Origin: an uncultured Pseudomonadales bacterium
GTDB lineage: Bacteria > Pseudomonadota > Gammaproteobacteria > Pseudomonadales > Cellvibrionaceae
DNA: 64,000 nt
Direction of reading: 5' to 3'
Assembly (NCBI GenBank): GCA_947488935.1
Contig: CANLBN010000002.1
Location: 372,001-436,000, forward strand
Both the position numbers and the translations under genes were made by a program. The notes under the pieces are model-generated. The model had not been told where the DNA came from, searched no databases, and worked only from the letters and a program-made list of their open reading frames with translations. This document shows positions 26,816 to 34,349 of this stretch, piece after piece (positions within the stretch are counted from its first letter, which is position 1; each line of letters opens with the position of its first letter).

Positions 26816-27172
26816 ATGAGTTTAACAAATAAAAAGATTGATGACTTTTTCAAAAACGAGCGACGTGAAACACTTCAAATTATATTTTTAGTTGTTATTC
26901 CTGTTTTGCTTATTTTAATCTGGTTGATCATTGCTCCACAGGGTGAAACAAGTGAGGTAACTGGCACGGTTGTAAGTTTGACTGGTGTTCCAACAGAGGA
27001 AGGTGACAGGCTATATATATTGGTTAAATTAGACAATGGAAATAAAAACCCTGTTAGGGTATACATACCAAGAGTTACTTTTTACAAAAAAGGTAAAGCT
27101 GTAGTTCTTACTAAAACAAAGTCGCTATTATTTGGTAGGCCTCTATATAAATTTAAAAAATATGTTACTTAA
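26816..27172 (+). CDS. Small membrane-anchored protein (cassette gene)
   Basis: The 118-residue protein starts with a charged cytoplasmic segment (SLTNKKIDDFFKNERRE). One strong membrane helix follows (about residues 21-44), then a periplasmic beta-rich tail with conserved-looking VTGTVVSLTG and LVKLDNG elements, possibly an OB-like small beta barrel. Function is unknown. ATG at 26816 is 6 bases after attC-like site 6. Confidence 0.6.
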   Translation: MSLTNKKIDDFFKNERRETLQIIFLVVIPVLLILIWLIIAPQGETSEVTGTVVSLTGVPTEEGDRLYILVKLDNGNKNPVRVYIPRVTFYKKGKAVVLTKTKSLLFGRPLYKFKKYVT

Positions 27173-27173
27173 A

Positions 27174-27270
27174 GTGCATAATAGGCATGCCATGTTAACA
27201 CACAAATGTACACCTGCTGGAGGGTTTTCGCGCTGCTTCAGCCGCCCTATACACAAACCTAGGCTGCATT
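27174..27270 (+). other. attC-like site 7, degenerate (tentative)
   Basis: Between the membrane-protein gene and the next cassette gene. The right end reads CTAGGCTGCATTAGAAT (core ATTAGAA is one change from GTTRRRY); the left end is GTGCATAATAGGCATG. The two ends match only loosely in reverse complement, with GC-rich internal hairpins. The call rests mainly on position. Confidence 0.35.
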
Positions 27271-27275
27271 AGAAT

Positions 27276-27617
27276 ATGCGTAAATCTGATAAGAAGATAG
27301 ATAATCAGCTTCGGCTAGTTTTAACAGAAGTCTGTGACAAAGCGTTAAAAGATATTGCAGGGTTTCAGTGGTTAACTCATACAGTTAATTACACTAATTT
27401 CCCTCAAACTTTAAAAGTTACATGTGTATTTGATACAAATGAAAACCTTAATAGTTATTTGCAGTTGACTTTAAATTATAAATTAGCTGCACATATTCAT
27501 GCCGAGTTTAAAGGTATAGGTATCGACATTAAAAATATCAAGCATCATGTTTTGTATGATACAGAAGAGAATTGTGATAGGCAGCATAATAGTAACTGGG
27601 CTGATAGGCTTTGTTAG
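27276..27617 (+). CDS. Small soluble protein of a cassette-associated family
   Basis: The 113-residue acidic/basic protein has no signal peptide. It has a predicted helix-turn region at the start (KKIDNQLRLVLTEVCDKALKDI) and a patterned core (GFQWLTHTVNYTNFPQTLKVTCVFDT, split by conserved NFP). I recall near-identical short proteins from Vibrio, Shewanella and Marinobacter integrons, sometimes automatically labelled Fis-family regulators; I see no Fis helix-turn-helix here. Function is unknown. Confidence 0.65.
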   Translation: MRKSDKKIDNQLRLVLTEVCDKALKDIAGFQWLTHTVNYTNFPQTLKVTCVFDTNENLNSYLQLTLNYKLAAHIHAEFKGIGIDIKNIKHHVLYDTEENCDRQHNSNWADRLC

Positions 27618-27687
27618 GTGCTACCCTAATAAGGGGCTAAGAGGGGAGTTATATGCTCGAACAATTATCTTTTTATCAAGTATCTAG

Positions 27688-27716
27688 TTGACATTAAATT
27701 GTCCGTATATCAGTAT
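27688..27716 (+). promoter_or_regulatory. Possible sigma70-type promoter for a small RNA unit
   Basis: TTGACA (27688-27693) is a perfect -35 match. A 17-nt spacer leads to CAGTAT (27711-27716), a weak -10 with the important A2 and T6. No gene follows before the terminator at 27808-27835, so it may drive a short RNA of about 110 nt. Confidence 0.35.
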
Positions 27717-27721
27717 GCAAG

Positions 27722-27835
27722 AATGAATATGAATTTTACGCAACAGACAGCCCGAATTATTATCACTCCATAAAAATGGTGGGATTGTTGATGTGTTACA
27801 AATTTATCAAACCCGCCTTAGAGGCGGGTTTTTTG
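27722..27835 (+). ncRNA. Candidate small RNA or leader, promoter to terminator
   Basis: About 114 nt lie between the putative promoter and an excellent intrinsic terminator, without a convincing ORF. An internal hairpin CCAT-AAAA-ATGG (near 27764-27776) is visible. It falls in the cassette array between the 113-aa gene and the kinase-like gene. It may also be the 5' end of a transcript for the next gene, except that the terminator lies before it. Confidence 0.35.
27808..27835 (+). terminator. Intrinsic terminator inside the cassette array
   Basis: AACCCGCCT (27810-27818) pairs with AGGCGGGTT (27822-27830) around a 3-nt loop (TAG), followed by TTTTTTG. The stem is strong and GC-rich. It lies 40 bases before the next gene, so it ends transcription from the left and does not terminate that gene. 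Confidence 0.85.
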
Positions 27836-27875
27836 TTTCTGCCTCAGGTTATTAATCCTAGTTGAAGGAGGTAGA

Positions 27876-28397
27876 ATGAAAAAAATAGCGGTTTTCGGTA
27901 AGCCCGGCAGTGGAAAATCCACTTTAAGCAAAAAGCTAGCATCAGCAACAGGTATAGAATTGTATGCCTTAGATTCCATTTTATATAAAGAAAATGGAGA
28001 AGAGATAAATAGACAGAGCTATGTTGAAGCTCATGAACGTATTCTCTCATCTAAAGCTTGGATCATAGAAGGTTTTGGGCCAATGAATTCATTGGCCTCA
28101 TTTAATAGGCGTCTAGAAGAAGCTGATACATTGATCTACATAGAGTTACCTTACTCCACTACCTACTGGTTAGTGACAAAGCGATTCTTAAAAGGATTAT
28201 TTGTAAAGCCTGAGGGGTGGCCCGATGGAAGTTCGATATTAAAAGGAACACTAGAAAGCTATAAGGTGTTGAAATTTTGTCCCAAATTTTGGAATGATAG
28301 TTTTTTACAGAGATTGGAAAAACAATCTGTCAATAAATCACTACATGTCGTTCGGTCGGTTTCTGAGCTCAATAGCTTCGTAAAAAAGCATGTTTGA
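27876..28397 (+). CDS. P-loop kinase-like protein, adenylate kinase/FlaR type (cassette gene)
   Basis: The 173-residue protein has a clean Walker A loop at residues 8-15 (GKPGSGKS) and a Walker B-like LDSIL near 33-37. A WIIEGFGP motif follows at about 62-69, the pattern seen in short FlaR/adenylate-kinase-like P-loop proteins often labelled topology-modulation proteins. Substrate is unknown. Its GGAGG ribosome binding site is at 27867-27871. It is bounded on the right by attC-like site 9. Confidence 0.82.
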   Translation: MKKIAVFGKPGSGKSTLSKKLASATGIELYALDSILYKENGEEINRQSYVEAHERILSSKAWIIEGFGPMNSLASFNRRLEEADTLIYIELPYSTTYWLVTKRFLKGLFVKPEGWPDGSSILKGTLESYKVLKFCPKFWNDSFLQRLEKQSVNKSLHVVRSVSELNSFVKKHV

Positions 28398-28404
28398 TAA
28401 ATGT

Positions 28405-28492
28405 ATACAACAAAATACCTTTAAAAACCGCATAAAAAAAAGACGTTTTGCTGGACTCGCAAACTCGCCTGTTATGACGGTGTTATATATTG
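28405..28492 (+). other. attC-like site 9
   Basis: Left end TATACAACAAAATACC, right end GACGGTGTTATATATT; the reverse complement of the right end (AATATATAACACCGTC) pairs with the left arm. The R' core is GTTATAT, as in site 4. The central 50 bases are AT-rich in part. It starts 8 bases after the kinase-like stop and ends 8 bases before the next start. Confidence 0.65.
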
Positions 28493-28499
28493 GATAGAT

Positions 28500-28820
28500 A
28501 TGAAAAACCAGCTGACAAGAGGTGAAAGAAAACGGGTAATGTACGTCGAAAATAAAGACGGATTCATCGATGATTATTCGGCTCATATTGGATGGGTTAC
28601 TTTTTCCAAATCAGGAAAAACTGTTTACTATAAAGATAAAGTTCTTAATCGACTAAAAGGAGGTGGAATATCTGGAAATCACATGGATGAAGAATCAGGA
28701 GAAGAGTATTGGGTTTCAGGTATCAAGAAGCGTGGCTCAAATACACATTGGGCAGAAGCTACAAAAATTAAAATTGATGAAGACGTAAGGGAAGAATATG
28801 AAAGTATCATCAATAGTTAA
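28500..28820 (+). CDS. Small soluble protein of a cassette-associated family
   Basis: The 106-residue charged protein has no signal or membrane helix. Its recognisable core is ERKRVMYVENKDG, then AHIGWVTFSKSGKTVYYKDK and EEYWVSGIKKRGSNTHWAEA. I recall many similar short proteins in integrons and scattered bacterial genomes, often automatically given an unrelated isoprenoid-enzyme name that the short length does not support. Function unknown. The start follows attC-like site 9 directly. Confidence 0.7.
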   Translation: MKNQLTRGERKRVMYVENKDGFIDDYSAHIGWVTFSKSGKTVYYKDKVLNRLKGGGISGNHMDEESGEEYWVSGIKKRGSNTHWAEATKIKIDEDVREEYESIINS

Positions 28821-28890
28821 AACATATACTCGGATGTACTAAATCGTGGCCGTGTCGACGACATTATAGGGTGGAGTTATCGTTGTCTAA
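28817..28890 (+). other. attC-like site 10, degenerate (tentative)
   Basis: Starts at the stop codon of the last cassette gene. The left end TTAAAACATATACTCGG and right end GTGGAGTTATCGTTGTC resemble attC ends only loosely (core GTTATCG). It is listed because its position fits the end of the last cassette; without it, the array would have no right-hand site. Confidence 0.3.
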
Positions 28891-28917
28891 CGAAATGATT
28901 CTGGCGCTATTGGGCTG

Positions 28918-28948
28918 GTAAAATAAAGGCCATCGAAAAATGATGGCC
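28918..28948 (-). terminator. Intrinsic terminator after the 39-aa gene
   Basis: On the minus strand GGCCATC-ATTTTTC-GATGGCC (28928-28948) is followed by TTTATTTT. It lies 9 bases after the TAG of the small minus-strand gene and supports that gene as a real transcribed unit. Confidence 0.75.
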
Positions 28949-28956
28949 ACTTAAGG

Positions 28957-29076
28957 CTAATTACCCAAAACATTGACTTTGGATTTTTTGGCTGCTGTCT
29001 TTGCTAATTTCTTCTCTTTTGCTGTTAAAAGTGGTTGTTTCTTTGTGTTTTTTTTACTGTCTTGTCCTTTACTCAT
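28957..29076 (-). CDS. Small lysine-rich protein, 39 aa
   Basis: A short frame not picked up by size: it starts MSKGQDSKKNTKKQ and continues with LTAKEKKLAKTAAKKSK, ending VNVLGN. About one third of residues are lysine, so it is strongly basic and probably binds nucleic acid or ribosome. An AGAGGAA ribosome binding site lies 8-14 nt before the ATG, and an intrinsic terminator lies just after its stop. I have seen similar Lys-rich 35-60 aa proteins in gammaproteobacteria, but none has an established function. Confidence 0.65.
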   Translation of the reverse strand: MSKGQDSKKNTKKQPLLTAKEKKLAKTAAKKSKVNVLGN

Positions 29077-29393
29077 AATTAATTCCTCTTTGGTTAACTT
29101 CTTGAAAGTTAGTTTGAACTAACCTGAGTGCTATGACCACGCAGTGAGCTTTATAGCAATGGATAACGATATCAGTATGACCTTCTATAAGGTTAATAGA
29201 TAGGAATATTTTAAGACAGCTTTGCTGCCCGATCAAAAATTGCTCCTGCATTTTTGAAGTACCCTCCTACGTGCTGCAGGGCAAGGGTGAGCTACAGGGA
29301 GGTAGCGAATCAATCGAGACGAACGGTTTTATTCCGACCACAGAATAAAATAAGTCATAAATGCTATGGCTTTGAATAGTTAAAAAGTATAGA

Positions 29394-29480
29394 TGGTGCC
29401 CGGAGCCGGAATCGAACCGGCACGACCGTTAAGTCGCAAGATTTTAAGTCTTGTGTGTCTACCAATTCCACCACCCGGGC
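29394..29480 (-). tRNA. tRNA-Leu (anticodon UAA)
   Basis: The complement folds as a class II tRNA of 87 nt with encoded CCA. The acceptor stem is GCCCGGG/CCCGGGC. The anticodon loop reads CTTAAAA with UAA, and there is a variable arm and TTCGATTC T loop. It follows tRNA-Cys on the same strand, about 80 bases downstream, in one transcript. Confidence 0.96.
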
Positions 29481-29559
29481 TAGGGACAGTTTTTTATAGT
29501 AGGTATTGGTACCTACTGATCGCTTTTGTAAAGTTTACAATAATCTTTACAAAGTGACA

Positions 29560-29633
29560 TGGAGGCGCGGGTCGGAATCGAACCGGCGTAGACGGATTTG
29601 CAATCCGCTGCATGACCACTCTGCCACCGCGCC
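29560..29633 (-). tRNA. tRNA-Cys (anticodon GCA)
   Basis: The complement is 74 nt with encoded CCA: acceptor GGCGCGG/CCGCGCC, anticodon loop with GCA, GGTTCGATTCC T arm. It is first in the Cys-Leu unit, with a -10 promoter element just upstream (29647-29652). Confidence 0.96.
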
Positions 29634-29646
29634 AAAACAGGGCCGC

Positions 29647-29652
29647 ATTCTA
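29647..29652 (-). promoter_or_regulatory. Predicted -10 of the tRNA-Cys/Leu unit
   Basis: On the minus strand TAGAAT is followed by GCGGCCC, a GC-rich discriminator like those of the other tRNA promoters here. The -35 region is poor. It lies about 14-19 nt before the tRNA-Cys 5' end. Confidence 0.55.
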
Positions 29653-29812
29653 GCCTAACTGTTATTAAATGCCTAGCGCTTTTAAGGGATTAGTCTTAAA
29701 TAATTCGTCAATATATGGCTCTTGTTAGTATCTGATCAAATATGCATCATTTATTGTTTGTGATTAACTGCAAATGCTTGTTTTTAAAGCAGTTTTTGCC
29801 AGTGTTGTCTAT

Positions 29813-31318
29813 TTATGAAATATTCTCAATGATCTTAATGGGTTCTGGGTACATTTCGTCCAATGGTATCGACATGCCATTATCAGTCACAATGCGAACA
29901 TGTTTTCGGCGTAGCTTTCTGGGGTTAGATACACCACAGGAGTGGGCAATAATACCAACACCATAGTTAATTCCATGGTGGTAATGTGCTATGCGCTCCG
30001 CTTTGTTAGCGGGTACTAGGCCATGTTGTAGCTTTTTGTTGTGAGTTGTAATACCTGTAGGGCAGGTATTTTTATTGCACTGTAAAGCCTGTATACAGCC
30101 TAAGGCAAACATAAAGCCACGGGCAGAGTTTACAAAGTCTGCCCCCATAGCCAATGCCCATGCAACCGACGAAGGTGTAATCAATTTACCCGATGCAATG
30201 ACCTTAATATGTTTTTTCAGCCCAGATTTGGTTAGTTGGTCAATTAGCCAAGGTAGGCTTTCTTTTAAAGGCAGCCCTACAAAGTCCATTAATGGCTGTG
30301 GCGCAGCGCCTGTACCACCATCGGAGCTGTCGAGTGTAATAAAGTCAGGGTAATAGTCTTGCCCTTTTGTGTGCATAAGGTCTAATAGCTCTTTAAACCA
30401 GCCTTGTTCGCCGAGTACAAATTTAAAACCTACGGGTTTGCCAGTCACTTTACGGATACGATTGACCATATCCAGTAAATCTTCTGGCTTTTTAATATCT
30501 ACATGCCCATTTGGGCTAATCGAAGCATGGCCCTCTTTAATACCGCGAATTGCAGCAATCTCAGAAGAGACCTTATCGGCAGGTAAAATACCGCCTTTGC
30601 CAGGTTTAGCCCCTTGGCTAAGCTTGATTTCAAACATTTTGACTTGTTCGTATGAGGCAGCTTTTTTGAGCTTTTCATCAGATAAGTTACCTTCTGAGTC
30701 ACGTACACCATACTTTGCTGTCCCAATCTGGAAGATAAGGTCGGCACCGCCTTCTAGGTGAAAAGGCGATAAGCCGCCTTCGCCTGTATTCATCCAGCAA
30801 CCTGCTTTTTTAGCACCGAGAGACAGGGCTTTAATAGCAGGTGCTGAGAGTGCGCCATAACTCATCGCAGATATATTTATAATGGACGAAGTGGAATAGG
30901 GGTGTTGGCAGTTGGGGCCTATTGTCACTAACTCAGGTTCCACAGCATCTTCGTCGAGTGTAGGAAAGGCCGAATTTAAAAAGTAAATGCTTCCGCTGGG
31001 TGTTAGGTTGCGAGTAGAGCCAAAGGCAATGGTTCGATCAACATTTTTGGCAGCGCGGTATACCCAGCTACGTTCAGCACGGTTAAAGGGTAATTCTTCC
31101 CTGTCCATGGCAAAAAAGTACTGGCGGAAAAACTCGCCTAAATGCTCAAAAAAGTAACGAAATCGACCTATAACAGGGTAGTTTCGGCGAATTGTCTGCG
31201 AGGTTTGTGTAACATCGATAATATACATCACTATAACGGCCAATATGCCTAGGCCAATAAGTAGCATAAATAGTTGAACCATAACGTTAATGGCAGTGAT
31301 TGAGATCATGTCGAACAT
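29813..31318 (-). CDS. FMN-binding glutamate synthase-like family protein
   Basis: The 501-residue protein has one or two N-terminal membrane helices (about residues 7-33), then a large domain of the GltB central/FMN type: INISAMSYGALSAPAIKALS, GGLSPFHLEGGADLIFQ, GLSPNGHVDIKKPEDL (as ISPNGHVDIKKPEDL), and SSDGGTGAAPQPLMDFVGLP with the FMN-phosphate glycines. A Cys-rich stretch (CIQALQCNKNTCPTG) is like the iron-sulfur motif of glutamate synthase. It lacks the amidotransferase domain, so it is not a complete glutamate synthase. Reaction is unknown. Faces the cytoplasmic side if the helices anchor it. Confidence 0.87.
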   Translation of the reverse strand: MFDMISITAINVMVQLFMLLIGLGILAVIVMYIIDVTQTSQTIRRNYPVIGRFRYFFEHLGEFFRQYFFAMDREELPFNRAERSWVYRAAKNVDRTIAFGSTRNLTPSGSIYFLNSAFPTLDEDAVEPELVTIGPNCQHPYSTSSIINISAMSYGALSAPAIKALSLGAKKAGCWMNTGEGGLSPFHLEGGADLIFQIGTAKYGVRDSEGNLSDEKLKKAASYEQVKMFEIKLSQGAKPGKGGILPADKVSSEIAAIRGIKEGHASISPNGHVDIKKPEDLLDMVNRIRKVTGKPVGFKFVLGEQGWFKELLDLMHTKGQDYYPDFITLDSSDGGTGAAPQPLMDFVGLPLKESLPWLIDQLTKSGLKKHIKVIASGKLITPSSVAWALAMGADFVNSARGFMFALGCIQALQCNKNTCPTGITTHNKKLQHGLVPANKAERIAHYHHGINYGVGIIAHSCGVSNPRKLRRKHVRIVTDNGMSIPLDEMYPEPIKIIENIS

Positions 31319-31618
31319 TAAGTGCCTCTTTATAATAGAGCTTGTAAATCGCAGGGGTGTAAAGGATTTTTCTCGTTGTTTTTATTCTTGCTTGCTAAAA
31401 ATAAATGAGACGTAATGTACACTTAAGCTAACAAGCCTTTCACATCATTATTATAAACCTTGTTTTACGGTTTTATCTTGTGCTCGATGTATTCGATTAG
31501 CTGAGGTATTATGACACTATCGAAATATTTTAGTATAACCTACTTGATATTCATAAATGCTCAGTACAAATAATAGTCAGTTTGTTGGGCCTGTTAACAA
31601 TTTTTTAGTCCGAGGTTA

Positions 31619-32038
31619 ATGATGAAAACATTTTGGTCGGTGCTAGCAAAAGTTTTATTTGTTTTTGTACTCATTCAAGGGTGGTTCCTTTATGATTTTT
31701 ATCATAAAAACGAAGCACTCGTTGCCGATAATGTAAATCTAGAGCAACAATTATTGGCCGCTAATGAATCTTTGGATGCTGCCAACGAAAAAATAGTTAC
31801 ACTGGAAAAAAATAGTCTCGATAGTGTGCTTAAAGAAACCAACGAAGCTGTTGTACAAGGGTGGGAGACACTACTCGATGCGGTAGAAGGCGAATTAGAA
31901 AAGGCCAAAAAATCAATAGGCTCTACTATTGACGATTTACGGCCAGAAGAACCGACCGAAAATGATAGCTTGGATACGCCAGAACCCGAAGAGTCAATAA
32001 AAAAGCCATCTAATATCATACCGGGTGAGCGTACCTAA
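31619..32038 (+). CDS. Single-pass membrane protein with coiled coil
   Basis: The 139-residue protein has one membrane helix (about residues 8-25), then a coiled-coil segment (about 35-65), an amphipathic region and an acidic Pro-rich C-terminus. Start could be either ATG of the pair at 31619/31622. It precedes the AsmA-like gene by 50 bases, so they are probably cotranscribed. Function is unknown. Confidence 0.65.
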   Translation: MMKTFWSVLAKVLFVFVLIQGWFLYDFYHKNEALVADNVNLEQQLLAANESLDAANEKIVTLEKNSLDSVLKETNEAVVQGWETLLDAVEGELEKAKKSIGSTIDDLRPEEPTENDSLDTPEPEESIKKPSNIIPGERT

Positions 32039-32088
32039 AAAATTTATCAATGTAATTCTAAATAAATACGATAAAAAAGGAATCGATA

Positions 32089-32898
32089 ATGAAAGTAGTA
32101 AAAATAATCTTAGGCTTAGTTGCCGTTTTAGTGATAGTCGTTGGTGGGTTTTTGTTTTTTGGCTTAAGTCAAATTAATACGATTGTAAAAGAGGCCATTG
32201 AAATTGTAGGTACGGATACGTTAAAAACCTCGGTTAAGGTGAATGCCGTCGATATTGAGTTGTTAGAAGGCAAGGGCAGTTTGAAGGGCTTTTCTATCGC
32301 TAATCCAAAAGGCTTTAGTGGCAATAATATTGTCTCGGTTGGTGATATTGGTTTGCAAATAGATATTGAATCTATTCCTAAAGATGTAAAAGTCATAAAA
32401 GAAGTGTATATCGATGCGATTGCGCTAAGAGCTGAGCAAAAAAATATTACCGACACCAATATTCAAGCGCTTATTGATAATCTCGAATCTAGCTCTTCCG
32501 GTTCTACTGAGTCTAGTTCGAGCTCAAGTTCAGAATCAGCAGACGTACGCCTGATGATAGAAAGCTTTCGTATTGGCGATAGTAGTATTGCGCTGGAGAC
32601 TGAAAAGTTTGGTGGCCGTACCGTTAAGCTACCGGGGTATACGCAAAAAAATATTGGCGATAAAAAGAACGGGCTAACACCTGAACAAATAAGCCAAACT
32701 ATTATGGATGGTTTGCTTGCGCGTGCTAAAAAAGCTGTCAAGAGCGAATTAGAGAACTTGCTAAAAGGTGAGCTAGAAGCTAAGGCTAAAGAAAAGCTCG
32801 AAGAAGCAAAACAAAAAGCAACAGATAAGCTACAAGAGAAACTAGGCGATAAAATTAAAGCAGGCGATGTTGAAAAATTAAAAGGCCTGTTTAAATAA
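32089..32898 (+). CDS. AsmA/LEA-like envelope protein with serine-rich linker
   Basis: The 269-residue protein has an N-terminal signal anchor (KVVKIILGLVAVLVIVVGGFLFFG). A beta-rich region follows (KTSVKVNAVDIELLEGKGSLKGFSIANPKGF, split here as VNAVDIELLEGKGSL), resembling the AsmA/DUF748 repeat, with a serine-rich stretch (about residues 133-149). A second short beta segment (IESFRIGDSS) and a Lys/Glu-rich coiled-coil tail (about 210-265) complete it. Likely periplasmic and anchored in the inner membrane, possibly in envelope or lipid homeostasis. The specific role is unknown. Confidence 0.68.
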   Translation: MKVVKIILGLVAVLVIVVGGFLFFGLSQINTIVKEAIEIVGTDTLKTSVKVNAVDIELLEGKGSLKGFSIANPKGFSGNNIVSVGDIGLQIDIESIPKDVKVIKEVYIDAIALRAEQKNITDTNIQALIDNLESSSSGSTESSSSSSSESADVRLMIESFRIGDSSIALETEKFGGRTVKLPGYTQKNIGDKKNGLTPEQISQTIMDGLLARAKKAVKSELENLLKGELEAKAKEKLEEAKQKATDKLQEKLGDKIKAGDVEKLKGLFK

Positions 32899-32916
32899 AT
32901 TATTATTACACCTAGC

Positions 32917-33666
32917 TTGTATCGCTTAATAGATGAGAATGAAGACTTTCTGGTTGTCGATAAACAGCCAGAAGTCTCTATTCATGATGAGCACCACGAT
33001 GATCATTTGGCTGCTGCAAGCACTGCTTCGAAAAAAGGCCTTATTAAGCAACTTAGGATTGATTTTAATAATAAGCAAATAGCGCCTGTACACCGCCTCG
33101 ACAAACCCACCTCGGGTCTTTTACTGTGCTCCAAAAATCCACACGCTGCTAGTGTGCTTTCTCAAGTGTTTCAACATCGAGATGTCGAAAAATATTATCT
33201 TGCTATAAGTATGGATAAACCACTCAAAAAGCAGGGCTTGGTATGTGGCGATATGTTGCGTACTCGTAATGGCAATTGGAAGCTATCTAAAACGACAACT
33301 AAGCCTGCGATAACACAATTTTTTAGTTATAGCTTACTGAATATAACGGCGGGTAAAGGTCGTTTATTTATTTTAAAACCACATACCGGTAAGACTCACC
33401 AGTTGCGTGTTGTATTAAAAACAATTGCCTCGCCAATTTTGGGCGACACGCGCTACGGAAAAACGATAGGTGAGGCGAGTAGCCAAAACCAAAGGATGCA
33501 TTTACATGCCTATGTGCTGCGCTTTACCTATAACAATACCCAGTATTCTTATACTGCTTTACCAACGGGCGGTAAGTTTACGCCTGAGTTGACGAGTTAT
33601 ATTAGCGAGACTGTTGGCTCTCCATGGTTGTTAGAGTGGCCAAAATTGCCGAGTAAATTTCTCTAA
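32917..33666 (+). CDS. RluA-family pseudouridine synthase
   Basis: The 249-residue enzyme isomerises uridine in rRNA or tRNA. The catalytic aspartate is Asp62 in the HRLDKPTSGLLL motif, and the C-terminal KTHQLRVVL (about residues 154-162) is the usual PUA-less RluA core signature. Starts at TTG 32917, the earliest codon that keeps the conserved N-terminal strand. No S4 domain is present. Which RNA site is modified cannot be told; it resembles the short single-domain RluA types. Confidence 0.85.
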   Translation: MYRLIDENEDFLVVDKQPEVSIHDEHHDDHLAAASTASKKGLIKQLRIDFNNKQIAPVHRLDKPTSGLLLCSKNPHAASVLSQVFQHRDVEKYYLAISMDKPLKKQGLVCGDMLRTRNGNWKLSKTTTKPAITQFFSYSLLNITAGKGRLFILKPHTGKTHQLRVVLKTIASPILGDTRYGKTIGEASSQNQRMHLHAYVLRFTYNNTQYSYTALPTGGKFTPELTSYISETVGSPWLLEWPKLPSKFL

Positions 33667-33731
33667 AAAAGCAAAATACTAAAAAGGGAGGCTCTGATTG
33701 ATTCTCCTTAAGAACCCTACATTTAATAATT

Positions 33732-34349
33732 ATGAGCACGAACGAGCATTTAAATAATAAACATCAGCAATTAATCGATGCCGTTAGGTGTTTGTTAGAG
33801 ATCAATAATTATTCACTATCAGAATATCAGCTATTACAATTATTAAAGGAGCAAGGCTGGGAGTTGCCCACTCATGCCAATGACTCCGTTGCTTTATTTA
33901 CTAGTCATTTTTTATTATTTAATGCGCTTTATCAGTTGCAAGACGAATACTGGGCTCTCAATCAATATTTAGAAGTATCTGCATTAAAAATACAACTACA
34001 TAGTGCAAGCAATATAAACCATTCAGATAACACTACGATGTCGGCATCTCTTCTCTATAGTAATGACCGGTCATTAAGAGAGTATTATTTAGATCTATCA
34101 CAATTAGAGTCAGCCACAGAAGAGTCGGTTAATCACTTACTGAACCAATTTTGGGGAAAGTATCTAGCAATGGATGAAAAAGTCGAAGCCTTAGATGTTT
34201 TGTCCTTGCCGGTAACTACAAGTTATCAAGAAATTAAAAAAACGTATCGCCGTCTTGCAATGTTGCACCACCCCGATAGAGGCGGTGATGCAGATAAATT
34301 TCAAGCCATTAATCGAGCGTTTGGTGTGTTGCAACGTTTATATCAATGA
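33732..34349 (+). CDS. DnaJ-related protein with C-terminal J domain
   Basis: Residues about 1-140 resemble the DNAJ_related N-terminal domain. The last 60 residues are a J domain with the HPD tripeptide at 180-182 (LHHPDRGGDADKFQAI), which stimulates DnaK. Length 205 suits the DnaJ-related co-chaperone-like family. No client or partner is adjacent. The start at 33732 is an ATG. Confidence 0.85.
   Translation: MSTNEHLNNKHQQLIDAVRCLLEINNYSLSEYQLLQLLKEQGWELPTHANDSVALFTSHFLLFNALYQLQDEYWALNQYLEVSALKIQLHSASNINHSDNTTMSASLLYSNDRSLREYYLDLSQLESATEESVNHLLNQFWGKYLAMDEKVEALDVLSLPVTTSYQEIKKTYRRLAMLHHPDRGGDADKFQAINRAFGVLQRLYQ

Larger units (their letters stand above)
21461..28890 (+). mobile_element. Integron cassette array without integrase (CALIN)
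   Basis: A run of about ten small, mostly unrelated, short-spaced genes is separated by imperfect inverted repeats of 48-98 bp. Their outer ends resemble integron R''/R' boxes (ATAACAA... ...GCGTTATGT) and all point the same way. Six sites are convincing by eye, and two or three more are degenerate. No tyrosine recombinase of IntI type is encoded in the window, so this fits a cluster of attC sites lacking an integron-integrase. The boundaries are approximate: the left edge is the first cassette gene, the right edge is the last degenerate attC candidate. Confidence 0.78.

Noticed and set aside
27617..27660. attC site 8 just after the 113-aa cassette gene
   Set aside because: GTTAGGT at the stop codon fits GTTRRRY, but no upstream partner arm was found outside the gene, so no site is listed.
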